DNA of 64,000 nt from Sisyra terminalis (lineage: Eukaryota > Arthropoda > Insecta > Neuroptera > Sisyridae), in assembly GCA_958496175.1 (NCBI GenBank), contig OY292276.1, forward strand, positions 10,930,001 to 10,994,000. The letters are read 5' to 3'. Below are positions 13,475 to 28,400 of the stretch, piece by piece. Every line of letters begins with the position of its first letter. The first letter of the stretch is position 1. The notes under the pieces are model-generated. The model was not told the DNA's origin. It did no database searches and was given only the letters and a program-made list of their open reading frames with translations. Position numbers and translations under genes: made by a program.

Positions 13475-16400
13475 ATGCTTGAAAGTGCATTAGCTCGTTT
13501 CTTACATCACTATCTAGGCAAATATGTGCTGGATTTTGACGCCGACAACTTAAATGTGGGCGTCTTTTCCGGTGATATTCGTTTAACTGATCTAACATTA
13601 AAACCTGAAGCTTTGGTAATTATTTTCGTATTAAAAATAGCTCGAGAGAACGATTGATTATCGGCATTGCGGCAATGCGATATGACTGACCTGGCTTTTG
13701 GTTTTTAGTATGAGCTGGATTTGCCGATAGCCGTGAAATATGGCAAGATCGAATCGGTTCTGATTACGGTACCATGGTCGTTTTTGCGCTCGAAACCCGT
13801 TGTCGTAGCAGTGCAAGGGGTGTGGCTGGTTGCCGAACCATGCACCCAAAACGGCGACGTCGCTCGCGAAAAACGGCTAATTCGTGCGGCACGGCAAAAT
13901 GCGCTCGCCGAATCCGCCGATGGTTTTCTTGCCAAATTTATCGCCACCCTCATGTACAACTTGCAAATCTCCCTCAGTGATATTCATATTCGATATGAGG
14001 ACAATAAGAATCGAGCAGCGTTTGGGATTTGCCTGCAAAGTCTGTACTTACATTCCACCGATAAGTAAATACTGTAGACAATAAATATTTAAGGTTTATG
14101 GAATAATTCTCACTTTCTACTCTTAGAAAATGGAAACCGCTAAATGGTCAACCTTGTTCCACTACCAATGCTTTCCAAACTGTTAAATTCGAGTCATTTT
14201 CCACCTATTGGGACCCAGACTGGGACTATGAAAATTATTCCAACATTGACTATTACACAGCACGAAACGAACTTTCTCGCGGTCTTCAAACATTTTCCAT
14301 CTACGGCAAACCGTTAAACTTTCGTAAGCGACGAAGTTAAATTCCATTGGGCACATAATATTGCTGCAATATTGCACTACCATAAAAAATAAATATTAAA
14401 ATTGCATTGACATGAAAGTTAATAGTTTAAGATTATATAAAAAGAGTATTTAAGTGAAAAAAAAATAATTAAATGTTAGTAAAATTTTCTTTGGAGCATT
14501 TTAAAGGATGGTACGGATACATGCGATAAAATGACATTTATATAAAACTATTATTTAAGCATTGTCGTGGAATATTGCTGCAATATTGTGCCATTAGTGA
14601 GCAACATTGAATTCAATAAAATACCTGAATGTAATTATTTTTAGTCGTCAAACCCATAACGCTTAAAATGAAAATCACGATACGCTTAAGCGATGGTATC
14701 AATCACATTCAAATCGATGCGTCGCTCGGAGATTTTGTGATGCTGGCATCGAAATCTCAACTCAATTCTATGCGACAAGTTCGCGAGCTTTTGCAACAGG
14801 CACAAAAAGCTCGCAACTTTATCGCCCTACGACCCCATGTACCACTCACGTTGGCTATCACCCTCTGGTGGAAATACGCATTTCGTGCCGTTTTACAGCA
14901 ACGCGTTCATCCCTATTGCTGGGACAATATCAAAAAAACTCGCATGGCATATAAAGAATATCGCGATACCTACATCAAAACTTTAACGTCCAACGAGTCC
15001 GAGCTGAAACTCGACTTACTCAAATGCGAGGACAAATTAACACTAACCAATATCATTTTGGCACGAGAAGAAGCTAAATTAATGGTTTGCCATGCGATGA
15101 AATGCTTAAGACTAAAGAAAAATTAAAACTATTCTTTTAATTTTTAGATTCAAGCAGACGAATCTCCAGCTGGATCTGCAGAAGTCATTCCAAGCGTTGA
15201 TTCTCCAACAAACAGTAATATCTTAAATTTCCATTTTTTCTAAACTATCCTCTATCCTGAAAGTTCCTCTGTTCTTGATCTTCCGGCCACCATTCCTTAT
15301 ATATTTCGATACTTTATTTGTCGTTATCTTTTCTAACAGTCATCGTAAATAACAAAACAAGAAGTTTTAGGTGAAAGTTTAACCACATAAAACCTATGAT
15401 ACTATTCTTCTGTTCTTCTATTCTATACGATTTTTTTAGTTTCTTCTTCTCCTGATGACCAAGTTATTTAAACGTTCTAACCTTGCCCAACCTCTGCTGT
15501 AATAATTCCAATATTCCATATCCTTAAGGTTGCTTTTTCTATAATAGATGATGAAGCTCAGATCTTAGCTTTTTATTAAATTATAGAAGAAAACTCAGGT
15601 TTTTTAAGATCCTGATGAAGCTACGATTAGCAATGAAATGTCGCCAATTTGGAAAACAAAACATCTAACGGATCTTAAAAACCTGAGTTTTCTTCTTTAA
15701 GTTGCTTTTTCTTCTTACTATCTTAATCCTTCCCTTTCCAGTGTTTTTCTTTAAAAAAATATTCTTTTACTTGTAGAAACAAAGTTAAATTTGGCAATTG
15801 GAAACGGAACATTCAGTTTATATAATGGAGAAACGGAAATTTGTTGTATGCATGTAACCCAGTTAGCAATTTGTGCTGAACAGTCTACAGTTTCACTACG
15901 ATTGCACACTTTGTTGGTCGAAGGAGTTACATATGGTGATCATTTAGCTCCGGTGATTTCCTCACCTGGTTACGATTCGGCTGTACCGATTTTTTCTATT
16001 GAAGTTAAGAAAAAAACCTTCGATAACGATTACAGCGTCAAATGTCGATTGGACACCCTCGAATTTGTATACAATTCAGTACGAATACAAGTTTTATTTA
16101 TTCAATTTAAATAGTAGAATATACATTTTTTTAATTTTAGTACCTAATTTCGGAGTTATCCAAGTTCATCGAATACGTTCACTTGGTTTGGTGTGAAAAG
16201 ATGATAGAAAAAATCTTTAACACGACCCTTTCGTCAGGATTTGAGGTTGATATCACTTTACGTGATCCACGATTTTTAGTACCAGAATCTGGATGCATTC
16301 AAAAGTAGTTCTTGGTCGCTATGAAAAAAATACTTGTTCGATTGATTTTTTTCCTTTAACCATAGGGATGGAAGTGTATTGGTTATAACTCCAGGAAAGT

Positions 16401-19400
16401 TACAAATCAATCGCGAAGGTAGTCAAGAACCAGACTTAGAAGCCGGATTGGCAGAATTGGAAGAACGTCTTTACACGCGATGGAAAATAACATTTAACGA
16501 AGCACAAATTTTAGTATCGGAATGTGGTGAGGCATGGCGGGAAGCCCTTGATAGTCCAGATTCAGTTTTGCACTTTATGCATCGATGCAGCGGTGATGCA
16601 CTAGTTCTCTTCAGTATTTGTCCTGACGACAAACGCCTCCCGATGTAAGACTTCTTAGTTTTATCGTCATTGAATAAAATCTGAAAAAACTTGTATTTTC
16701 CACAGGCAAAAGTACAATGTTACTTTATTTAATTTACGAATATCGTTTTCGCTGAACCAAGTTAGTACGTTGTTGGAAATAATCGGAAATGTTCCCAGAC
16801 CAAAAATTTATAATAAACAACCAATAAATGTGTGGCAAGAATGGGAGAGTGATTTGATCGTTCCTGAATCGGAAATCCAGGAAGTGCTACGCCTAAAGCG
16901 GAGTATCACTCCATATGTGTCACATTCGAGTAACGTTAATATATCGTTATCAACTATGGAAAAGTAAGTGTTGGTTTTTAAAAATATAAAATACTTGAAT
17001 CAATTGAACAATTTAAAATAGTTTTTTGGTGATCAATCTCTGGAGGAATGAAGGCATGGGGACTACCAGTCCTTTATAGATTTCTTCCTCCAAACACCTA
17101 AAGCATAGTGTAGCATATATCTCGTAATTTAAGGAACCAAAATTTGGGAACTCTTGATACTTCTCCAAACTAAAACTTAAAATAATTTTTGATTTTATGA
17201 TTAAATTGTCCATTTAGCATTTACCTTTTTTATGTAAATTAATAATTATACATCTTTTTAGAAGCACTTCATCCGGCACTAGCGATATTGGAGACGAAAT
17301 TTGGACACGCACTGTCGATCTTCCAGGTTTTGAAGATAATGTTTCACCCTCCAACCCCATAATAACTCTGATTCGATTCGTGATAATTGAAAGTTGTTGG
17401 ACTATAAATCGCAGTGAAGGCAAAAACGATAGACCATTCTTACAGCTACGTCTCGGTAAAACATGCATCGACGGTGCATTTCTTTCCTACGGCCCCGCTT
17501 TACAGGTATCCATCGAAAATCTGGTCTTTATCGAACAAGTGCACACTGGAATGGCCGGCCAGTACCTGGAGATTGCTTCTAGTGCTCCAGGTCAAGATAT
17601 TTTCGAATGCTTATATCGGAAAGTTCGTGCCGACTGTCCTGATTTTCGATCGTATTTTCGGTCAGTGGAAAACTCATTGATTGTGGATGTGGGAAACTTT
17701 CGCATCCGGTGGCGTTCCGATGCATGTAAGGCAGTATTGAAAACGTTTCGTCGGATTAGTGATCGAGTTAGAAGTTCAAAAGCTCTACGTCGTTTAACTT
17801 TGTTGTGGAAACGATTCAAACCAACGAATGTTGATCCGCCCATACCGCCCGGTGCGGTTAAGTTTAGCCGTTCGTTACGAGTCACCTCGACACGAATTAC
17901 TCTGGCCGATTTTCAAAAAGATTTGATAGAATTACTTTTCAAAGGACTCGAATACGATTGTATGTTTCGAGCCAATGAAAAGCTTCACTTTAAGCTGTAC
18001 CTGAACGCATTGACTGTTGAAGATTTATCGAATATAACTTTATTTCCAAAGGTGAGAAAACCATCTTCATACCTCCACTTATTCATAGCTACAAAACATT
18101 TAACTTTTATTTTTTAGATAATTTCAATGGAAGACGATTTTGTTCTGGAGTTGAAATATGTGGGCCACACGTCGCATATTCGTCAAACTCTATCGTTTTC
18201 TGAAAATTTACCTTGTGATGGAAATTTACGCTTACAACTCGGCCGAATTCATATTGTGCCTTTGGGTGCACGGGGTTTGGAACGTCTTTTGCGTCCGATC
18301 CCCATTAATAAATTACTTAAAAAATACTGTTATGTCCTGTCGAATTTTTTGCTGGCCAAAAAGTTGCTAATGTCCTTTCAAATTGGCGGACCCACGTTAT
18401 TGATTCCACAAAAATTAGATTCGCCAAATGTGATAATTGTGCACAAAGGCGATATTTCTGTCGAGAACTTTGTGACCGAAACGCCAAATGGAATTGTCGA
18501 TAATATTCTGGTGAAAGTGGAAGGCAGTAGCATTTCGCGTGCTGTTATGACTCTGGCTGGATCGTTGCAGATTCAAGGTAGTATTCTGGATCCGCTTTCG
18601 ATTCGTTTGGATATCAAGCATAATTTAAGCGGCTGTGAACCGATGTGGAACTTGACGGGATCGACGGATGTTCTGCGAATCACCCTTGGCCAGTGCGACA
18701 TTTCAACGATTCTGGCTCTTTGTAGTGAACACATTCCAAAAGCTCGGATTGTGCCCGAAATTGAGTCCCAACATGAGCAAGAAATGCACCAATTGCAAGC
18801 ATTCCTTTCTGAAACAATTCAAGTATTGGTATCTCGATTCACAATCGACGGAATTTGTATTGAATTTGTTAGCGATTCGGAAGAGGTACTCAGCTCACCG
18901 GTGCGCGATTTGAATCGCAGCTTGTGTCAAGCTATTGGAAAAGATACGATAATCAATGCTTCATTTTATTCCGATTCAAGCTGGACCTTGAATCTCACAA
19001 TCAAAGATATCGATTTCATTGAATCCCGTCTAGAAAATAACGAAGAAACTAGGTATGTATGTTGTAAAGATGCTATTCCTAGATTACGAAAGGCACTTTC
19101 TGAAATTTTCTAAGCTACTTTCAGTTATAAGGAAGAGTAGCAAAATCTATTTAAGATAATTAATAATGTTCTTGGGAATTTGGACTCAAATAATAAGATG
19201 TTAAATTTTCAAATCATCTCAACGTTGCGTTGGTATTTATTGCCAACTTCTTCAGGAGAATGTTTGAGGTTTGAGGTCTCCTGAAGAAGTTGGAAATAAA
19301 TACCAACGAAACGTTGAGATGATTTGAAAATTTAGAATAACCAAGTTTTCTTGGACTCTTTTTCCCTATTTGAAATCTTTTATTATACTATTAATTTTAA

Positions 19401-22400
19401 AATCTTAAATAGAACCTGGCTGCTCTCATTCATGGTGGGGTAAATAATTAATAATGGTCTTGGGAACTTGGACTCAAATAATAAGATGCTAAACTTTCAA
19501 ATCATCTCAACGTTTCGTTGGTATTTATTTCCAACTTCTTCAGGAGAATGTTTGAGGTTTGAGGTCTCCTGAAGCAGTTGGAAATAAATACCAACGAAAC
19601 GTTAAGATGATTTGAAAATTTAGCATAACCAAGTTTTCTTGGACTCTTTTTCCCTATTTGAAATCTTTTATTATACTATTAATTTTAAAATCTTAAATAG
19701 ATCATGGCTGCTCTCATTCATGGTGTGGTAAATAATTAATAATGGTCTTGGGAACTTGGACTCAAATAATAAGATGTTAAACTTTCAAAGCATCTCAACG
19801 TTTCGTTGGTATTTATTTCCAACTTCTTCAGGAGAATTTTTGAGGTTTGAGGTCTCCTGAAGCAGTTGGAAATAAATACCAACGAAACGTTGAGATGATT
19901 TGAAAGTTTAACATCTCATTATTTGAGTCCAAGTTCCCAAGAACATTATTAATGATTTACCACACCATGAATGAGAGCAGCTAGGATCTATTTAAGATTT
20001 TAAAATTAATAGTATAATAAAAGATTTCAAATAGGGAAAAAGAGTCCAAGAAAACTTGGTTATGCCTTATTGGGAAAAAACGGGGGATCCAAAAGCAACA
20101 AAATTTTCTTCACGTAATTAATCGTTTAAATTGAAGATTTTTTCTTTGTTTAGACAATCGACCAATGCTCATTTTAATATGGAGTTTACGCAATCATCAT
20201 TACAAAAAAAAGATGTAAACATCACATTCAACGATTTCCAATTGAAATTATCAACAGTTTTAATAACCCACCTCTATCAATTCATAATCGAAAGCAGTCC
20301 TGGTGAATGGAACGTAGAAGGAGGTCTCGAAAATCAAGGATACGAACGCGAAGCCTACGGCCAAGATCTTTACCTACTCAATATAAGAGCTGATTTGGAA
20401 AAGTTTGGATTATTCATTCGATCTGATCTTGAACCATGCCACCTTTACCTCCACATCGATATGCACTTCAATTACGGTCTTGACAGCTTTTTCGATTTTG
20501 AAAACATATACCTGGAGCTTCAAGTCAAAAATGACCAAGAATGGATTATAAATCCATTCGACGTGAAAATAATTCATACAATCACGCAAAACAATTCCAA
20601 AATAATGATATCAGCGAGCGAAATAAAAACATTGTTGACCCCGAAAATTTATCATAATATGATCAAGATTTTCAATGAGATGCATATAACGTTGGGAGGG
20701 GTGGAAGTTGAAGATGTGAATGATCCAGACAGCGATGTGTACGAAGATATGTGGTTACCACGAAAGTTACAAGACGATGATGGACCATACAAAAAGAATT
20801 CACTACAAAGTTTCAATCTTTCCAACGAAACCGTCTTATTTTCAGCTCCAAGTATCTCGTTTTTATTTACGCTCGACGATGATTTTCAACGGATGCCTTT
20901 ATTACTAAGTAAAATTAGTTGTAATTTAGAACTACGAGGGTTTTGTACAGTGAAACTTAGTTTACAATCAAATTATTATAATGCAAGCAATAACATGTGG
21001 GAACCATTTCTGGAACCAATCGTGAAAGAAAAGAGACCCTATCAGGTGCAGGTGAATGTATTTCGTACGACTGCATTACCGATAAACGCTCAAACTGTGC
21101 CCAACAATCAAAACTATTCAAGTCGCGCAACGACCACTTCGGCACCCACGAATATTTCGGATACTTCGGCGGATAGTGATACAGATTCGGGGGAAAATAT
21201 GAGCTTTATCCGACCTCCTCCGGAAAGGGTTATCATATCTCCAAGTCCTCCGCATGGAGAACAAGATTCAGATCTTGATGACGACGTCATGGAAAAAATA
21301 ACCCACAGTTTGGCATATTTATTCACCAGGTATGAATTTATTTTACCTGGAAATATTCCAAAGAATTTAAAATCTTGAAAGTTTAAAATTAACAAATCAT
21401 ACATGAAACGCTACTTTAGATGGATTACTTATAGCTATTTCCAACAGGAGTGATATCTTTAAAAAAAGCTTTTAGAAAGAGGTGAAAACAGGCATAAGAA
21501 CACCACTTTATGTGTTATGAGTTGATCTTAAGATATTCTGTTGTCCTTTGACCAAAAAGTCTGAAACTTTCAGGATTTTAAATATTTTTCAACAACCAGA
21601 ATTAAATGTTTTGTAACACTTAAATTTTTAGTGAATCAAGTGAGGATTCCGAATCACTTTCAAGTGAAACTGATGGAAGTCACAACACTCCTTCAGACCC
21701 ACCACCAGCCGTAGAAGAACAAATCGAGCAACTTCCTTTATCACCTGAATTTGCCACCTACATCATAGTCGACTCCGAAGACACATTAAATTTAACATTG
21801 ACATCCCAATCGATTGTCGTGCTCAAAAAAATTATTCAACTTGCAACCACAGATTATTCACCCCACGTAACAAGGTCTCATGCCAATATTTTAATTAACA
21901 ACATCGGAGACGATTCTTTGATGGAATTGACCAACTCTAATGATGTAATAATTGGCTTATCAAAGCGACACAAAAGCTCCGAATCGACTGAAAGCAGCCA
22001 AGAAGCAAGTCCGACTAATCCAAGTGCATCACTAAATATTTCTTCAATTAATGTGGATAATGTAGTGGAATTTCGGCATCGCTCCGCCACCGAAATGTAC
22101 TCTCAAATCACACAAAACAAACTAAAAATCCGGGTGCCCAATTTAGCTGAGCTGGTTCTCAATTGTCCGATTCGCTCATGTCGTAAACTGCTTCGTCTAA
22201 ATCCTGCCCTACACGGAATTGTTTACTACATAATTTTAGACGTAGTTGTCGAAGGGTTTACAAGAACAATAACGACTCGATCTCCACTTCAAGTATATTT
22301 TTTTTTCTCCAGAAGCTTTCCGAAATTATAAAATTTGATTTTAGATTCACAATCAAACCTCGTACGTTCTGGGTCTCTACTACGAACCGCAAGTGTTGGA

Positions 22401-25400
22401 AAAATTAAAGACTACAATTTCCGGAGAACCGATAAATCCATTCGAGGGGAAATTACGGATAACGTTAATGCAGCCGCATCAAGTTTATAATGTACCATTG
22501 TTCATCGCTTTTCATTCCAAACTTTTCATACAACCAGCTCATCTTGAGTAAGTATATTTTGGTTCAAATTTTAACCAAAAATCCAGAAAAAATTTATACC
22601 GACCCTGGTCGTTTTCGAATAATTGAGCCATAACACCCAATTATTCTTATCGTAATATAAAAAAACATAGCAACAAAAAATAGTACTACATGAGAAAACA
22701 AACGTAAGAGAGAAATATTAGGAATATCGTAAAACATTCGATTTTCATGAGTATACCGAACGTTGAAATTCAATATATTTGTTCGTAAATCTTTTAGTAC
22801 TACAGAGTATCGTCTTATCTTTCGAACAAGCTTGAGAATTTGGACTAATTATATTAATGATTGGCTCTAGCCCCATATTTACATCTACTCTAAATTGTTA
22901 TAACCAATGAGATTATTTTTTTGAGCATCAGTCGTAATCATCAAAAACCAATTTATATGCAAGTTTATGGCATTGAAACTAGAACAAATGTATGAGATCC
23001 AACAAAAATAATTATTACATATTCTATTGCTTTTACATATGATTTTAAAAGCTGAAGCTAGTATAAACTTTGATGACTTCGAATTCGGTGTCGATTTCTC
23101 ACTCCTACTTTCAAAAACAAGTTTACCGATCCCATATTCTTTTAGCTTGATAATGTGAAAATTTCATATATTTTCTAGATTATTTGTATAGTTTTTCTTT
23201 TGACAAAACTTTAATGATAGCAAATTCCTTAAAGATATTGTCTTAATTTGAGATTTGAGGGAAAAATTTAGAACATTTCATTGCCAAAAAACGTAAAAAG
23301 AGCAAGTATTACTATTACCATTAAAAAATATTTTTTCCGCTGACTTTGAACAATTATACTGTGTATACAATATATAAAATATATTGCAGTCCAATTTATG
23401 TAGTATAATTTAACATAATAATATACAAATTCAATATAATAATATACAAATTTAATATAATAATATACAAATTTAATATAATAATATGTAAACTTAATAT
23501 AATAATATATAAAAATCATACCTCCAACATAAATTTGAACAGAAATTCAAACAAAAATATTCGTGACGTATTGCCCAGATACGTATTTCGATTGCCAAGC
23601 AATCTTCATCAGTGGTCATCATATATGGTCAGCTATGTGATCAAATAGCAAATCATCACATAGCAGTTACGGAGTGATCCAAACTACTTGATGACCACTG
23701 ATGAAGATTGCTTGGCAATCGAAATACGTATCTAGGCAATATGTCACGAATAATTTTGTTTGAACTTCTGTTCAAATTTATGTTGGTGGTATGATTTTTA
23801 TATATTATTTTATTAAGTTTATATATTATTATATTAAATTGGTATATTATTATGTTAAATTATACTACATAAATTGGACTGCAATATATTTTATATATTG
23901 TATACACAGTACTATTACCATAATTTTTTTAGTGACTTAAGTAGTTTTTTTATAATATAAGAATACAAAGGATTGAGAATAATGTTTTCATTGATATTCT
24001 CAAAATTTATTTTACATATCAATAAATTGATTTTTATTTAAAAGAAAATAAAAAAATCTCCAACAATTGATTGTTTCAAAACCATTTTAATTCATTTAAA
24101 TTAAATCCCATTATTTCAATATAAAAAGAGCCGATCAAATTATCATTAAATGATCAAAGCAAAAATAAAAAAAAAATAATAATCCAATTTTATTACAATT
24201 CATCGGTTGTAAATTTTTAATCCAATTACTATAATAGACTTAAATTCAATTCTTATTCAAAGTGCAAATATCTTTTAAAATTTTAAATTAAATTCAAAAT
24301 TCCATTATTTTCTAATTGGGTTATTTTTTTCTTTATGAAAAGATTATGAGTTCTAATTGAATTAATTATCGTATTGAAAAGAACAAGCAGGTGGTCTTTG
24401 CTCAGATGCAAATGCAATAAAATGACAATGCCTCAATACGAAGTAATATTGGCTTGCAATTTTAATGTATTTTTTTTATTATATTAAATTAATTTATGTC
24501 AATGAAAATAAATTTTTGTGTTGGAAATTAATATATTATCCTCAGATCCCATATTAACATTCATAAAATAAATTTGTTAATAATTTTTGAAATCACTTGT
24601 TGATTGAATAGTTGAGCATTTCATAATTCAAGAAGTTCGTAGAATTTTTGGAAACCATAATCTTTTACTGAATGTTTCAATTCTAATTTCCCTGTTCGTA
24701 TTTTGAGTACAGTTTAGTTTAGAAAATGTAAATTTAAAAGCCAAATTTGTATTCATAAATAAAGCGACCATAAATCTTTTAAGGAGCCACATTCGTTATT
24801 TTTTTTTTTCATCGAAATCGTCTTACATCTTAAGTCTCTTGCTTGATAAATTCTTACAAAGTCAAACATGACTAAGACTGATTCAAAGGTTTTTATTCCC
24901 TTTTTTTAGTTCAAATGTGTCGGAAAGTGGTTTTTGGTGGGAGGAAATTGGTCCAAAACACATTGAAAAATGTTATATCAAAACAAAAAACGATTATGAA
25001 TTCTTCATTGGCGTTAAATCAAAAATGGATAGAATGGAATTAAAAAACGTTCCCACATCCATTCCCTACCGAACTATTACCTTATTGCCTCCGGTACATT
25101 TATTCAACTGTCTACCACGAGACTTACGCATTACACTACCGAATTCGGTTCAACCATTTTCGTTGGAGCCTTCTACATATAAAGCTCTTTATGAAATCGA
25201 TCCTCTTGCTGATACTAAGGTACGTATTCTCCTTTTATCAAGTTCTACAATAAAATTCCTTTTCCAGTTGATTTTAGAGTTTGAATACTATGGAGTAGTT
25301 TGGACTGGAGCAATAACATTATGTAAAGACTTTTCCCACAAAATCCTAGTTTTGAATACATTCGACTCGAATTCGGATCGTTTAAATTTGATGGTCAAAG

Positions 25401-28400
25401 TCGATTGGAGTCCCGAAAAAGCTGCGTGTTGCGTGTATGTATACTCTCCGTATTGGATAGTAAATCGAACTGGACTTGATTTACAACTAAAAGTAAGAAA
25501 ATGAAAGATATTTTAGTGAATATTTATTTGGTATGGATAAATTCGTCAGGGATGTGGTGCGGATGTTACCTGTATTGTACGAAATGACGTTCCAACGTTG
25601 TGGTCTTGGCCTCGAGGTATTCGGCGACGATGTGTCCGCCTACGAATTATCCAAGCTAGTTGGTCAACGGCGTTTTCTTTGGATTCGATTGGTTGTATTG
25701 GACGAATCGTTTGTCGCGATCGAGCTCGAAAAAAACGATATCGCATTTTGATTTCTATGGAACAAGCCAGAGCGACTCCTTTGACGACCCTAATCGTTCT
25801 TGTTCCGCTCTTTAATGTCACCAATCATTCCGAATTACGACTAAGGTAACATATTCAATATAGTACATAAATATTGGTTGAAAACATTTTGAATACTTTT
25901 AGATTTATGGAAGAAAATGAACATGCAGATCTTTGGTTTGATTTGGCACCGAATGAATGTATTCCCTTCTGGCCCGATACAGATACGATGCATATGCATG
26001 TTAAATATGAAGAGAGTCGCGCAATTTCTCAACGATTTCCAATCAATAAAGCCCATTTCACTGTTTTACGAATGGACCGTTTATTACCAGCCCTTTGTGT
26101 TTCCGTTACCGGTGGTGATACATCTCCGTTTACCGTTGCATTTTCTCCCTATCGCTACGGGGATGCTCCGGTTCTACTTGTTAATCGTTGCACTGAACTA
26201 TTTCTTAAATTCAATCAACGTGGTTTGGGTCAAACGGCATTACTAAATCCAGAACATTCCCTTTTATATACATGGGATGATCCCAGTGCAGATAAGCATT
26301 TGACGTGGAACGTTTACAACAATAAAGGAAAAGGTTTTGAATTACACTACAAACAAGATGAAGAAGGTGAACAAGTTGTGGAAGATACGAAGGGAAATCG
26401 CGTAGCGATTTCCTGGATTTCTTATATGGATGGACCTCAACGAATTGTTTTATTTGCACAAAACCGAAAAGTTCTTTCAAAATATGTACTTTGCGAACGC
26501 TCGCAATATGAATTTTATTTGTCGTTAAAAGCGATCGGAATTTCAATAAATACAAGTTTCAACTCCGAATTAACGTACATAAGTATTATGGATCGTCCAG
26601 CTAAATGGGAAGTGAATGTATGTCGAAAGTGGAAAGAATTAAGTTGCGATTTATCCACATGGATTGAGGATCAATATCAAACCGGAAATCTAAAATGCAA
26701 ACTAAGAGATTTCCTGGAACTTGACCTGAATCGGTTGCTTGTGTTGAAACCATTCTTTGGCGATTTGCGACGCTCATATTCACCCGGTTTGTGGATCCAG
26801 CATCGTCAAGGACTCACGAAAAACTTCATCCATATTCAAATACAAAAGTTTCAAATTGATAATCAACTCTCACATTGTACGTGGCCGACAATCTTTTACT
26901 TTCCCGATAACGATGTGGCGTGTTTTGATTTGATGCAACTGTGGACGCCGCAACATCGAATCATTCATGGATGCAGTGTTAGTATTCGGGATTGTCGCGT
27001 TTTATTGGACAGGGAATTCATTCGAACGGCTTCGCAGTTGATTGACGAGTGGGGCTTTACTGAAGCTCAAGCTGATAAAGCTCGCACTGATCTTCGTGTT
27101 ATGTACAATCCGATTGGGCAAAGGGAAAAAGAAATGTGGCACATGTTGCAAGTGTGCTTCGCACCGTTTACGATTGAATTGAACGCTTGGGAAGTTGTCG
27201 ACTTGTTTAAGAATACGATGGACACAAGTCGAGTGCAACAAAAACCGGTTAATATAAGGTAAGATAATTGTACCATGGTACATTGTCCTAGAATGTATGA
27301 AGATTCTTACGAATATTTGCCCAAACGTTAAACGAAACTGAGCTTTGAATGTACAAGAGTCCTATTCTGCATGAAACCAAAAGACTGCTATAAAACTACT
27401 AAAAGTTTCGTGAATCGACTAATAATCTTAATAATCATAAATTTAGACTATGTAGAAGAGTCTTTCTATTTTTTTTTTATTAATTACCTTCGCATTACAA
27501 CTGCTAAGGTTTGTAGCGACTCTAGGGGTAATAAAATTCGTATAACAAAAAATATTGAAAATTTGCTCGATACGAGATTCGAACCCAACATATACCAGTT
27601 TTGGAGCACCTCTTAAACTACTCGGCTACCAATAGGCTTTCTTTACATTCAAACTTAACTAATCATAGTTCCTTTTCCTTCTTTTTTCGTTCTCTTCTTT
27701 TACAATCATTCTTTGTTTTCTTTAAACAGTTCGGATAAACATTTATCGTCTACTCTAATATTATAAAGATGAAAGATTTGATTGTTTGTTTGCATTGAAT
27801 AGGCTCCGAAACTACTTGACCGATTTGAAAAATTCTTTCACTGTTGGGAAGCTACACTATCTCCGTTGAACATAGACTATATTAAATTTTCAGTTTATTA
27901 AATGTGTCTTTTTAAATTCGACAAAATAGTATTTTTAGGTATGATTATGTTTTTCGTAAAAGAAATAAGAGAAATAAAAGTTTTCATATACCAGTACAAA
28001 TAGCAAATCTGAAAAGAAAATATAATGTACCCCTACGTTACGCAAACGAAGTCGCGGGGATCAGCTATATCTATCTTCTATCTATTATTATAAAGAGGAA
28101 AGATTTGATTGTTTGTTTGCTTTGAATAGGCTCTGAAACTACTTGACCGATTTGAAAAATTCTTTCACTACGCAATAGACATACTCTTTTTAGATATTTA
28201 TAAATATTTTTTGAAAATTAATTAATTATGACATAGAACAATTTTATTCTTTGCAACAGTTCATTAAATGTGTCTTTTTTAAGTCGACAAAATAGTGTTT
28301 TTAAGTATGATTATGTTTTTCGTAAAAGAAATAAGAAAAATACAAATTTTCATGTACCACTACAAATGGCAAATCTGAAAAGAAAATATAATCTACCCCT

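Larger units (their letters stand above)
19142..20065. repeat. Tandem/inverted repeat array (family C), 288-bp period, VPS13 intron 11
   Basis: Three units start at about 19156, 19445 and 19733. The same point (ATAATG before TTCTTGGG or GTCTTGGG) recurs at intervals of exactly 288 bp. Each unit contains a palindrome: ACGTTTCGTTGGTATTTATT, CTTCTTCAGGAG, a short loop, then the complement. In the third unit the sequence after the palindrome is the inverse of the unit's own start, so the array ends as one large foldback ending near GAAAACTTGGTTATGCC. It fills most of the intron. The palindrome arms carry hammerhead-like motifs. Confidence 0.85.
23332..23910. repeat. Foldback repeat, family B copy 2, in VPS13 intron 14
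   Basis: This is the second copy of the element in Rab19 intron 1, with the same ends (ACTGTGTATACAATAT and its complement) and the same left-side extension. It differs by four to five short tandem repeats of ATTTAATATAATAATATACA-type sequence in the left arm, fewer in the right, and a larger loop with a secondary hairpin (CATATATGGTCAGCTATGTG). The copies diverge by only a few per cent in the central arms. Confidence 0.85.

Noticed and set aside
19142..20065. CRISPR-like array
   Set aside because: Repeats are 288 bp long, palindromic and lack short unique spacers; this is an insect intron.
23268..23519. Minus-strand frame made of repeated YYIKF units
   Set aside because: It comes entirely from short AT-rich tandem repeats in the foldback element, with no start context or homology.
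25546..25824. Arg-rich minus-strand frame within VPS13
   Set aside because: It overlaps VPS13 exon 17 antisense; the plus frame matches the VAB domain and has correct splice phases.
27530..27645. tRNA gene on the minus strand
   Set aside because: A and B boxes are present but the acceptor and anticodon stems do not form; the sequence continues into a shared SINE body with an A-rich tail, and two related copies exist.
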